NCBI RefSeq assembly: GCF_000013345.1
Contig: NC_007777.1
Span: 4,650,001-4,714,000 of the forward strand
Length of the DNA: 64,000 nucleotides
DNA from: Frankia casuarinae
GTDB lineage: Bacteria > Actinomycetota > Actinomycetes > Frankiales > Frankiaceae
Direction: 5' to 3'
The position numbers were made by a program, and so were the translations under genes. Shown here piece after piece: positions 29,644 through 37,377 of this stretch (within the stretch, counting starts at the first letter, position 1; the number at the start of each line of letters is the position of its first letter). The notes under the pieces were generated by a model. It was not told the origin of the DNA, searched no databases, and worked only from the letters and a program-made list of their open reading frames with translations.

Positions 29644-29773
29644 GGTCGGAAGGTAGCCATCCCATGGCGCCGGCGCACGAGTTCCACCGGCAATCGGCCG
29701 GAGGCTACCCGAAAGGGCCAGGCGGATGCCGGCAGCGCGGCCGTCGAGCGGCGAACACCCCACCCATCAACTA

Positions 29774-29801
29774 CTTTAGGTAGTCGCTCGACTTCCTAAA
29801 G
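29774..29801 (+). promoter_or_regulatory. Inverted repeat upstream of the MBOAT gene
   Basis: CTTTAGG and CCTAAAG form a perfect 7-bp dyad with 14 bases between, ending 39 bases before the MBOAT start, in a patch clearly richer in A+T than its surroundings. Spacing of arm centres is two helical turns, as for a dimeric repressor site. Confidence 0.5.
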
Positions 29802-29839
29802 CGATTATCCTGCTGGGCGACCCCACCGGACGGGCACAC

Positions 29840-31534
29840 ATGATCTTTCCGACGATCGAGTTTGCGGCGTTCCTTGTCGTGGTGCTGGCGATCTCCTGGC
29901 TGCTGATGCCCCGGCCGAGGCTGTGGAAGCCGTTCATCCTCGGGGCGTCGTATTTCTTCTACGGCTTCGCGGACGCACGCTTCGTGCTGCTGATCGTGGC
30001 CTCCACCTTGATCAACCAGGGTGCCGCCGTCGCGATCCACCGCTGGCGCGACCGCCGCGTCCTCATCGCCGCGATCGTCTGCGACCTCGGCCTGCTCGGC
30101 TGGTTCAAGTACTACAGCTTCTTCGCCCTGTCGGTGGACCGCGCGCTGGCCGAGATCGGTCTCCCCACGGCGCTGCCCCTGCTCCAGGTGGCGCTGCCGA
30201 TCGGGATCTCGTTCTTCACCTTCCAGGCGCTGTCCTACGTCATCGACGTCCATCGCGGCACCAGCACACCCGCGTCGCTGCTGGACTTCGCCGTGTACGA
30301 GGCGTTCTTCCCGCATCTGGTCGCCGGTCCCATCGTGCGTGCGCGCGAGTTCATCCCCCAGCTCGCCACGCCACGGGACCCGAACCAGGTCCAGGCCACC
30401 CGGGCCGTGTTCCTGATCGTGGGCGGCCTGGTCAAGAAGGTGGTGCTCGCCGATCTGATCGCCTCACGCCTCGTCGACCCCGTCTTCGACGCACCCGGCC
30501 AGCACTCGTCGCTGGAGATCGCCACGGCCGGCTACGGCTACGCCGTGCAGATCTACTGTGACTTCTCGGCGTACTCCGACATCGCGATCGGGATCGCCCT
30601 CCTGCTCGGCTTCCGCTTCCCGGACAACTTCGACCGTCCCTACGCGGCCGTCACCCTGCAGGACTTCTGGCGCCGCTGGCACATGACCCTGTCCCGATGG
30701 CTACGGGACTACGTCTACCTACCGCTCGGAGGGAACCGGAAGGGGCAGCGGCGCACCTACCTCAACATCATGATCACCATGACTCTGGGTGGTCTCTGGC
30801 ACGGCGCCGCCTGGACGTTCGTCCTGTGGGGAGCGCTGCACGGCGGTGGGCTGGTGACCGAACGCCGGATCCGGGCCCGACGGGCGGACCGGATCCGGGC
30901 GACGGAACGGGCCCGAGCCACGGGACAGGAGCAGATCCCGGGACGGGCCCGAGCCACGGGACAGGAACAGATCCCGGGACAGGCCGAATCGGCGGGGCTC
31001 TCCGCGATGCCGCTACCCCGGCCGGGATCGGAGAGCCCCGCACCGCTCCTTTCCGCTGGCGGATCCGGCGCCGTTATTGGTCCCGGTCCCGCTGCCGGCT
31101 TCGGCATCGCCGGCAGTTCCGCGGGGACGCCAACCACGGCGAGCCGCCGGACGATCATCGCCGCACAGGCCGCGCTTCCCGAAGCGGTCCCCAACCCGGT
31201 CCGCGCCTGGGCCGGCCGGCTGGCCGTCTTCCACTTCGTGTGTGCCACCTGGGTCCTGTTCCGAGCGCCCGACCTGGCAACGGCACGCGAGCTCGTCGTC
31301 CGGCTGTTCACCGCGAGCGGACCGGCGCCGCTGGTCACTCCGACGGTCCTCGCCGCCATCGGGGTGGGACTGGCCACCGCAGCCGTCCCGCGCGTCTGGT
31401 GGATCCACGCGCAGGCCGCCTTCACCCGACTGCGCCTTGGCGCCCAGATCGCGCTGCTCACCCCGAGCATCATGATCATTTATGCGATCGTCGGCCCACA
31501 GGACGTCGCGCCGTTCATCTACTTCCGCTTCTGA
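29840..31534 (+). CDS. MBOAT-family membrane O-acyltransferase (AlgI-like)
   Basis: Integral membrane acyltransferase that would pass acyl groups across the membrane to an envelope polysaccharide. The N-terminal half has the AlgI landmarks (FFYGFADARF, PIGISFFTFQALSYVID, FFPHLVAGPI, YCDFSAYSDIAIG). The catalytic region has His321 in LWHGAAWTF and His334 in WGALHG. Between it and the last helices is a roughly 110-residue Arg/Ala/Pro-rich cytoplasmic insert with a perfect 12-residue repeat (RARATGQEQIPG twice), making 564 residues against the usual 470-500. The SGNH-like gene downstream supports a two-protein acylation system. Confidence 0.92.
   Translation: MIFPTIEFAAFLVVVLAISWLLMPRPRLWKPFILGASYFFYGFADARFVLLIVASTLINQGAAVAIHRWRDRRVLIAAIVCDLGLLGWFKYYSFFALSVDRALAEIGLPTALPLLQVALPIGISFFTFQALSYVIDVHRGTSTPASLLDFAVYEAFFPHLVAGPIVRAREFIPQLATPRDPNQVQATRAVFLIVGGLVKKVVLADLIASRLVDPVFDAPGQHSSLEIATAGYGYAVQIYCDFSAYSDIAIGIALLLGFRFPDNFDRPYAAVTLQDFWRRWHMTLSRWLRDYVYLPLGGNRKGQRRTYLNIMITMTLGGLWHGAAWTFVLWGALHGGGLVTERRIRARRADRIRATERARATGQEQIPGRARATGQEQIPGQAESAGLSAMPLPRPGSESPAPLLSAGGSGAVIGPGPAAGFGIAGSSAGTPTTASRRTIIAAQAALPEAVPNPVRAWAGRLAVFHFVCATWVLFRAPDLATARELVVRLFTASGPAPLVTPTVLAAIGVGLATAAVPRVWWIHAQAAFTRLRLGAQIALLTPSIMIIYAIVGPQDVAPFIYFRF
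30907..30980. repeat. 36-bp coding tandem repeat inside the MBOAT gene
   Basis: Two 36-bp copies encode RARATGQEQIPG twice, followed by partial similarity (QAESAG). They lie in the cytoplasmic insert and keep the frame. Confidence 0.9.
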
Positions 31535-31576
31535 GTCACGCTCGCCTGCTCTCCCCAGCCCAACCCCGGTCCCGGA

Positions 31577-31612
31577 GCCTGAGTGTTACCCCGGCCGGGG
31601 TAACACTCAGGC
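31577..31612. terminator. Perfect 36-bp palindrome
   Basis: Bases 31577-31612 read the same on both strands (half-site GCCTGAGTGTTACCCCGG), without a loop. It starts 43 bases after the MBOAT stop and 110 bases before the SGNH gene. It could act as a terminator between the two genes, an operator, or a dispersed palindromic repeat; there is no T tract. Confidence 0.6.
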
Positions 31613-31642
31613 CGGACGATACGAGCAACGGCGAGAGGGACT

Positions 31643-31661
31643 TTAACTTAGAGTAATCTAA
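31643..31661 (+). promoter_or_regulatory. DtxR/IdeR-like box upstream of the SGNH gene
   Basis: The 19-bp sequence TTAACTTAGAGTAATCTAA has a perfect inner dyad (TTAGA-GTAA-TCTAA) and matches the actinobacterial DtxR/IdeR iron-box consensus TTAGGTTAGSCTAACCTAA at 14 of 19 positions. It is 60 bases before the start codon in an AT-rich patch. Iron control is an inference from this match. Confidence 0.45.
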
Positions 31662-31721
31662 TAGCAACGCCCGATCACATTCCGGGACATCTGTGACCTG
31701 CGTCAACGAAGCCGAGGGGCG

Positions 31722-32771
31722 ATGACTGAGCGTGAAGATTCGGCGCCACCGGGACCCCCGGCGACCGCACCCGCGGCGACCACCGGCGTCGTCCGGGTTC
31801 GGCAGGCCTTCCTGCTGGTAGCCGTCACCCTGGGTCTGCTGGCGGTGCTCCGCGCCTCGGCGATGGTGCACGCGGGCGAGGGCATGCGCCCAGGACTCAC
31901 CCGCACGCTCGTGCTGGGCGTGGCCCGGCCGACCGAACGGATCACCCGGACCGTCCATCTCGACGAACCGGACCGGTGGTTGTCGCGCGCGTTTGGTCAC
32001 GACGCCAAGTCCGGCGGCACCTTCTCCGAGCTGGCATCGGCGGCCAGCCGAGCTGAAGCCGAGCCCGATCGCCCCGGCGCCCTCGGGCCGGGCGCCGCCG
32101 GTTCCCACCGCTCCCCGCTGCCACCGCGCCACCCGACCGCGGCCGATCCGCTGCGCGTCCTGGTCACCGGGGACTCGCTGACGGAATCACTCGGTCCGAG
32201 CATCATGAACAGTGCGCCCGCCACGATCCGGGCACAGACCGAGACGCGGTTCGGCACGGGCCTGGTGCGGCCCGACTTCTTCGACTGGGCCACCCATGCC
32301 CGGGCGCAGATCACGCAGCGCAACCCAGAGCTGGTGATCGTCGCAATGGGCGGGAACGACGGCCAGGGCATCACGCTTGCGGACGGAACCGTCCTGCCGG
32401 CCGGATCGGACGCGTGGACCGCCGAGTACCAACGGCGTGCCATCGTCGTGATGCGGATCTGGAGCGGCGACGGAGCCCGCCGAGTGCTGTGGCTCAGCCT
32501 CCCGCCGGCCCGGTCGGACCAGCTTAACGGCTACTTCCGCCGGCTGAACGAGGCGACCCTCGACGCCACGACCAGGGTGGTCGGAGCCCGATATCTCGAT
32601 CTCACCCCGTGGTTGTCGAAGAACGGCGCATACAGCGACTACCTCACCGGCACGGACGGTAACACCGTCCTGGCCCGAGCCCGTGACGGCGTGCACCTGA
32701 GTCTCGACGGCGCGCGGATCGCCGCGGGACACGTTCTGGAAACCGTGCGCAGCACGTGGAACCTGCGGTGA
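31722..32771 (+). CDS. Membrane-anchored SGNH-hydrolase (DUF459-like)
   Basis: The 349-residue protein has one N-terminal membrane helix (about 28-48) and an external SGNH/GDSL domain. Block I is VTGDSLTES with Ser152; the Gly/Asn blocks include VAMGGNDGQG, and the catalytic Asp-His pair is in RARDGVHLS. The stretch fits DUF459, a family common next to MBOAT proteins and compared with AlgX/AlgJ, which complete acetyl transfer to polymers. A Pro/Ala-rich linker (about 105-145) separates helix and domain. ATG 31722 follows GAGGGGC. Function as acyl transferase or esterase is inferred from context. Confidence 0.85.
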   Translation: MTEREDSAPPGPPATAPAATTGVVRVRQAFLLVAVTLGLLAVLRASAMVHAGEGMRPGLTRTLVLGVARPTERITRTVHLDEPDRWLSRAFGHDAKSGGTFSELASAASRAEAEPDRPGALGPGAAGSHRSPLPPRHPTAADPLRVLVTGDSLTESLGPSIMNSAPATIRAQTETRFGTGLVRPDFFDWATHARAQITQRNPELVIVAMGGNDGQGITLADGTVLPAGSDAWTAEYQRRAIVVMRIWSGDGARRVLWLSLPPARSDQLNGYFRRLNEATLDATTRVVGARYLDLTPWLSKNGAYSDYLTGTDGNTVLARARDGVHLSLDGARIAAGHVLETVRSTWNLR

Positions 32772-32821
32772 ACGACGATCGGACCGACCGACCGAACTGG
32801 ACGATCAGACCGACCGAACGC

Positions 32822-33202
32822 TCAACGGGGGCGGAACCCGAAGCCCGCGCCGTCCAGATCCCGGCGGGCCTCCAGGACGGCGGCCCGGGCGGCGGCCAGG
32901 ACGTCGCGACCGGACGGCGCCGCCGCACCGGACACCGAGATCGCGCCGACGAGCTCGTCGGCGAGGACCGCGAGCTGGTCGGTCAGGGCATGCGGCGCCA
33001 GCCGCGGCGGACGAGCGCCGGCCGGCGCTCCCGTGCCGGCCCGCTCGCCGAGCGACGCCAGTTCGTCGAGCAGCCGAACGGCCCGCTCCGCCCTGGTACC
33101 ACCGGATTCCACCGGAACATCCCATGATGACCCGGACCAACACTGAAGGCGGTGAATCAGCAGGCCGACCTCACGGGTGAGATCACGGACCTCGTCGGAC
33201 AT
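32822..33202 (-). CDS. Conserved hypothetical protein, 126 aa
   Basis: A cytoplasmic, mostly helical protein starting at ATG 33202 (MSDEVRDLTREVGLLIHRLQ). The N-terminal helix has heptad-like spacing; a Pro/Gly-rich loop near 60-70 separates it from a second helical half. Its composition and codon use look coding. I recognise no family. It converges on the SGNH gene and is divergent from the DUF4287 gene. Confidence 0.65.
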   Translation of the reverse strand: MSDEVRDLTREVGLLIHRLQCWSGSSWDVPVESGGTRAERAVRLLDELASLGERAGTGAPAGARPPRLAPHALTDQLAVLADELVGAISVSGAAAPSGRDVLAAARAAVLEARRDLDGAGFGFRPR

Positions 33203-33251
33203 CCGAGCAGGTTACCTGACGATGACGGGAACGGGTCTTGCTCTCTACTGT

Positions 33252-33257
33252 GGTATA
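33252..33257 (+). promoter_or_regulatory. Candidate extended -10 of the DUF4287 gene
   Basis: TATAGG preceded by TGG lies 55 bases before the DUF4287 start codon, in a local drop of G+C. A -35 element is not obvious. Confidence 0.35.
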
Positions 33258-33311
33258 GGGCACCCTCCAGACATGGTCCGTTGACGTCGGGTTTCACCTC
33301 AGGAGGCGCGC

Positions 33312-33539
33312 ATGTCGCTGAACCGCTCCGCCCAGACCCACCAGATCCTCATCGAGCGGATACCGAAGGCAACCGGCCACGACGTGAACCACTGGCTCGA
33401 TCGGCTCGACGACGGACCCGGCCTGCTCCGCTTCGCAGAGCGCGTCAACTGGCTGCGGGCCGAGCACGACCTGCCGCACTGCTATGCGGCGGCCCTGGTC
33501 CATGAGGCCGATCTGCGGCGGCGGGCGATCCGCGCGTAG
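33312..33539 (+). CDS. DUF4287 domain protein, 75 aa
   Basis: A small soluble protein with a strong AGGAGG site. The sequence IPKATGHDVNHWLDRL, then RFAERVNWLRAEHDLPHCYA, fits the DUF4287 family of short helical proteins found across actinobacteria and proteobacteria, whose function is unknown. Length is normal for a stand-alone domain. A perfect 38-bp palindrome follows 79 bases after the stop. Confidence 0.85.
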   Translation: MSLNRSAQTHQILIERIPKATGHDVNHWLDRLDDGPGLLRFAERVNWLRAEHDLPHCYAAALVHEADLRRRAIRA

Positions 33540-33617
33540 ACACTCGGCGGCCCGGCCGCGCAGGCCCGGCCGCTCGGTGGGGCGTCGAGGTACGGCCCGG
33601 CTTCCCGCAGCTGTCCC

Positions 33618-33655
33618 CCGCCCCATGGCGCCGGGTACCCGGCGCCATGGGGCGG
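33618..33655. terminator. Perfect 38-bp palindrome
   Basis: Bases 33618-33655 are exactly self-complementary around a central GGTACC (half-site CCGCCCCATGGCGCCGGGT). It lies between the DUF4287 stop and the PPOX-fold gene start. As a hairpin it would be extremely stable; a terminator role fits the position, but no T tract follows. Confidence 0.65.
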
Positions 33656-33712
33656 ACATGGTCCGCATCGTTGACGCGCCCGGTCGGCCACCGGACACAT
33701 CACAATGACTGC

Positions 33713-34123
33713 ATGAACCTCGACGCAGCCACTGAGTTCGTACGCGATCACCACCGGGCGGTGCTCAGCACCACCCGCCGGGATGGCACGCCCCAGATGT
33801 CACCGGTCACCGTCGGGGTGGACACCGACGGCCGTCTGCAGATCAGCAGCCGGCTCACCGCCTACAAGGTCCGCCACATCGAGCGGGATCCGACCGTACG
33901 GATCTGTGTGTTCCCCGATGAGTTCTTCGGGCCCTGGGTGCAGATCAACGGAACCGCCGAGATCGTCCGGCTACCGGCGGCGATGGACCTCCTGATCTCC
34001 TATTACCGAGACATCGCGGGTGAGCATCCCGACTGGGACGACTACCGGGCGGCGATGATCCGCGATCAGCGATGCATCATCCAGATCACTGCGCGGTCGG
34101 CGGGGCCGGACGTCTCGGGCTGA
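33713..34123 (+). CDS. PPOX-class (split beta-barrel) F420/flavin-dependent protein
   Basis: The 136-residue protein starts at ATG 33713 (MNLDAATEFVRDHHRAVLST). TTRRDGTPQMSPV and SRLTAYKVRHIERDPTVRIC are typical of the PPOX-class F420-dependent oxidoreductase family that includes actinobacterial Rv1155-like proteins. The fold binds F420 or FMN as a dimer and reduces small molecules. Which cofactor is used cannot be told from the sequence. It is monocistronic by spacing. Confidence 0.9.
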   Translation: MNLDAATEFVRDHHRAVLSTTRRDGTPQMSPVTVGVDTDGRLQISSRLTAYKVRHIERDPTVRICVFPDEFFGPWVQINGTAEIVRLPAAMDLLISYYRDIAGEHPDWDDYRAAMIRDQRCIIQITARSAGPDVSG

Positions 34124-34234
34124 GGACCAGGCTTGAGGACACCCGCTATGCGCGCGCCCTGACCACGCGCGCCCTGACCCTGCCCGCCCTGACATGATCA
34201 TCGGCAGGACCCGGCCCCACGACGGACCCGCGCG

Positions 34235-34993
34235 CTACTGCCGCAGCTTGGAGAGCAGGCGCAGCGTGTCCAGGTAGACCCAGACGAAGCCGATCAGCAG
34301 GCCGAATCCCGCCCGCCACGCCTCGGAACGCGGCGCATGGGACGCGATCGCCCGCTCGATGTAGTCGAAGTCGAGGATGAACTGCAGGCTCGCGACGCCG
34401 AGCACAAGCAGGCTGAACAGGATGCCGAGCGGCGTCGCATCGTTGATCACCGGCAGGTGGCTTCCGCTGGTGGCCCTGATCACGAGGTCGGTCAGGCCGA
34501 GGAGCACGACCCCGAGGAGCACGCCGAACACGATACGGGCCATCCGGGGGGTGGCCCGTAGCCGACCACTACGGTAGGCGACCAGCATCGCGACGAAGAT
34601 CAGACCGGTCCCGAGCAGGGCCTGCGGGATGATGCCGTTGAAGGCGTTCTCGTAGTAGCGCGAGACCGCCCCGACCGCCACCCCTTCGATCAGGGCGAAG
34701 GCGATGATGAGCGGCGGACTGATCAGGTTGCGAAACGAGACGAACAGGCTGATCGCCAGGGCGACGAGGCCGGCCCCCAGCGCGATGCCGGGCGAGTCCG
34801 GCGCGAGGGCCCAGCCGACCGCGCCACCGACCGCCAGCAGCGCGAACAGCCCCAGCGTGTGCACGACGACGTCGTCGATCGTGAGGGTGGTGGGCTGGCG
34901 GTAGTGGCTCGCCAGCTCCTCGGGGGTCGGCGTGGGAGGAGACGCGAACCCACCGCGACGGAACGCGGGGTTCGAGGAACGAAGGTCGGCCAT
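34235..34993 (-). CDS. Bax inhibitor-1/YccA family membrane protein
   Basis: The 252-residue protein has a soluble N-terminus of about 45 residues followed by seven hydrophobic helices. The family signature lies in ISPPLIIAFALIEGVAVGAV and in the C-terminal ILDFDYIERAIASHAPRSEAW with its conserved acidic pair thought to gate calcium. ATG 34993 (MADLRSSNPAF) has GAGAGGAGCC upstream, so it is chosen rather than the open extension to 35032. The actinobacterial members form the YccA-like clade; a calcium-leak function is known for the B. subtilis relative. Confidence 0.92.
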   Translation of the reverse strand: MADLRSSNPAFRRGGFASPPTPTPEELASHYRQPTTLTIDDVVVHTLGLFALLAVGGAVGWALAPDSPGIALGAGLVALAISLFVSFRNLISPPLIIAFALIEGVAVGAVSRYYENAFNGIIPQALLGTGLIFVAMLVAYRSGRLRATPRMARIVFGVLLGVVLLGLTDLVIRATSGSHLPVINDATPLGILFSLLVLGVASLQFILDFDYIERAIASHAPRSEAWRAGFGLLIGFVWVYLDTLRLLSKLRQ

Positions 34994-35235
34994 GGAGCCG
35001 GCTCCTCTCGGTCGCCTCCGGGGAGGCATCACCCTCGGTGACTACAGCCTACGTCACCGTCTGGAACGTTCCTTGGGATACGGGAGTTCCCGGCGCACCG
35101 GGACACGGTGGATGGCGACAAGGCATCGCGGCGCACGTCCACGCGCGCATCCTCACAGCATCCCACAGCGACGAAGCCTTCCCCTCCTCGGCCGCGGTTC
35201 ATCGGTCAGATGCCCGGATGACCGAGAAAGGATTG

Positions 35236-35310
35236 TGCCGGTGGTCGGAGTCGAACCGACACTCGAGCTGTTTTTAGGACAGCCTCCTCTACCAGTTGGG
35301 ATACACCGGC
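35236..35310 (-). tRNA. Atypical tRNA, anticodon by position TAA
   Basis: The minus strand folds as a tRNA: 7-bp acceptor GCCGGTG/CACCGGC, a 3-bp D stem (TCC/GGA) around AACTGGTAG, a 5-bp anticodon stem GCTGT/ACAGC, a 6-base variable loop and a perfect T arm GTCGG-TTCGACT-CCGAC. The anticodon loop CCTAAAA places TAA (leucine) at 34-36 but has C instead of the invariant U at 33, and a leucine tRNA should have a long variable arm, which is absent. No CCA is encoded. The tRNA shape is well supported; its identity and whether it works in translation are not. Confidence 0.7.
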
Positions 35311-35561
35311 TCGTCTACATCGCTGATGTTTCTACCACGCTACGTAGGGTCTGGGAATAACACATGCGGAAAAAGTGGTCCGGAGATGGCGGCACGACCG
35401 AAAGCGTGACTCATCGTGACGAGGATGCCAACTGTTCGCCATCCCCTTCGATCGGTGGACAGCTCAGATCGCTAAAAGGCGGGTCCACCGTCGGGTTTGG
35501 TCCTGACGGCCAGAGCGGAGACGCGGGAAAACACCCCCACCTAAGTGCCGTGAAGCCACGA

Positions 35562-35603
35562 GGGCCGGTGAACCATCGCAACCGGGCGACGATTCACCGG
35601 CCC
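35562..35603 (-). terminator. Stem-loop downstream of ndh
   Basis: GGGCCGGTGAA at 35562-35572 pairs perfectly with TTCACCGGCCC at 35593-35603 around a 20-base loop. It lies 59 bases beyond the ndh stop and between ndh and the tRNA gene, as expected for a terminator of ndh. Confidence 0.6.
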
Positions 35604-35661
35604 GCAGGCTCCCGGCGTCCCTACCGTCACACGCCGGCCATGGTGCCGCCGGGCGCTCAGT

Positions 35662-37209
35662 TCACGTGCCGCGCGGACCGGGCGTCCGGCTCCGGCCGCG
35701 GGAGATCCTGCCGGTCGGTGCGGCCCGGACGACATCCTCACCCGGGGACGCGGCCTCACCACCCTCGGCCTCACCGCCCTCGGCATCGCCGGGCGAGTCG
35801 GCTGCGACGGCGGACGCGGGGGCGCGAGTGGTCCCGTTCCGCCCGGTCGTCGTGACCGGAGTGCCGGGCGTGCCTGGGGAGATGGCCGCGGCGAACGCGG
35901 ACGGCATCGCCGCCCGGCGGAACTCGGCCCGGGGATCGGCGAAGGATCCGAGCGAGACGATCTCGCGGCGGAAGAACAGTGCCAACGACCAGTCCGCGAC
36001 CACCCTGGTCTTGCGGTTGAGGGTGGGAACCCTGCTCAGGTGGTACGTCCGGTGCATGAACCAGGCGGGCCAGCCGCGCAGCTTGACCCCGTAGACCTCG
36101 GCGACACCCTTGTGCAGGCCCAGGGACGCCACGCTGCCGGCATAGCTGTGCTCGTATGGTTCGAGGGGCTCGCCGCGCAGCTCGGCGAGGATGTTGAGGG
36201 CCAGCCGGCGAGCCTGGCGGACGGCGTGCTGGGCCGAGGGACCGGTCGTGACATCCTCGCCCCTGGTCAGGTCGGGCACGGCCGCGCAGTCACCCGCGGC
36301 CCACGCGTCACCCACCCCGTCGATCTGCAGGAAGACGGTCGCGCGCACCCGGCCTTGATCGTCCAAGGGCAGATCCGTGTCGGCCAGCATCGGGTTCGCC
36401 CGCACCCCGGCCGTCCACACGATGGTGCCCGCGTCGAACTCCTCACCGTTATTCAGCACAACCCGCCCACCGACCAGGCTCTCCACCCGCGTGTTCAACC
36501 TGACGTCGATGCCCCGGTGCTCGAGCTGCCGGAGGGTATAAAGCCCCATTCCGGGTGAAACCTCGGGAAGAATACGGCCGGCGGCTTCAACGAGGACCCA
36601 ACGCATATCCGTCGGTTTCAGATCAGGATAGAAAGAACACGCATCGCGGGCCATGTCCTCCAACTCGGCAAGAGCCTCTATTCCGGCATACCCTCCGCCG
36701 ATGAAGAGAAAGGTCAGCGCCCGGCGCCGGACCGCGGGATCGGTCACCGAGGCGGCCGCGTCCAACCGGCTGATGACCTGATTACGGAGATAAATGGCCT
36801 CGGCCGCGCTCTTGAAGCCGATGCCCTGCTCCGCGAGCCCTGGGATTGGCAGGGTTCGCGCCACCGATCCCGGACACATCACCAAGATGTCGTACTTAAG
36901 ATCAAATTTCTCGCCAAGGGATGGTTTGATCACGGCGGTCCGTGTCCCATGCGACACCTGAAGCGCGCTTCCGCTGACAACCCGACAGCCCTTCAGCACC
37001 TTACGTAGCGGCACCACCACGTGCCGTGGCTCAAGGTTGCCGGCCGCCGCTTCCGGGAGGAAAGGCTGATAGGTCATGTACGAGTTGGGCTCGACGACTG
37101 TGACCAATGCCTCGTCCTGGCGCAGCTTCCGCCGCAGCCGCAGGGCCGTGTACATGCCGACGTATCCTCCGCCGACGATGAGGATGTGCGGTGGTTGCCC
37201 GTAGCCCAT
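35662..37209 (-). CDS. ndh: Type II NADH dehydrogenase
   Basis: Single-subunit, non-proton-pumping NADH:quinone oxidoreductase at the inner face of the membrane. FAD-binding ILIVGGGYVGMYTALRL begins near residue 9, and the NADH-binding FLFIGGGYAGIEALAEL near 170; the WTAGVRANP and AAGDCAAVPDL motifs complete the two-dinucleotide-binding fold. ATG 37209 precedes the first strand. The C-terminal region holds RTYHLSRVPTLNRK and the usual membrane-associating segment, followed by an unusual 85-residue Gly/Glu/Ala-rich tail that contains the direct repeat GDAEGGEAEGGEA. Family call is secure. Confidence 0.93.
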   Translation of the reverse strand: MGYGQPPHILIVGGGYVGMYTALRLRRKLRQDEALVTVVEPNSYMTYQPFLPEAAAGNLEPRHVVVPLRKVLKGCRVVSGSALQVSHGTRTAVIKPSLGEKFDLKYDILVMCPGSVARTLPIPGLAEQGIGFKSAAEAIYLRNQVISRLDAAASVTDPAVRRRALTFLFIGGGYAGIEALAELEDMARDACSFYPDLKPTDMRWVLVEAAGRILPEVSPGMGLYTLRQLEHRGIDVRLNTRVESLVGGRVVLNNGEEFDAGTIVWTAGVRANPMLADTDLPLDDQGRVRATVFLQIDGVGDAWAAGDCAAVPDLTRGEDVTTGPSAQHAVRQARRLALNILAELRGEPLEPYEHSYAGSVASLGLHKGVAEVYGVKLRGWPAWFMHRTYHLSRVPTLNRKTRVVADWSLALFFRREIVSLGSFADPRAEFRRAAMPSAFAAAISPGTPGTPVTTTGRNGTTRAPASAVAADSPGDAEGGEAEGGEAASPGEDVVRAAPTGRISRGRSRTPGPRGT

Positions 37210-37377
37210 GGCAAAAACGTACCCACGAGGGCCGTGTTACACCCTGGTCCCGGGCTGGCCGCCCAGCTTTTTTCGTGACGCAGGACACGAATACCGGCGG
37301 TCTTCGGCCCGTGGTGCCGATGCGTGGGGACCGTGTTCCGGCTCACCTTCTGTGTCGACGGCCACAAGGACAAAGAC

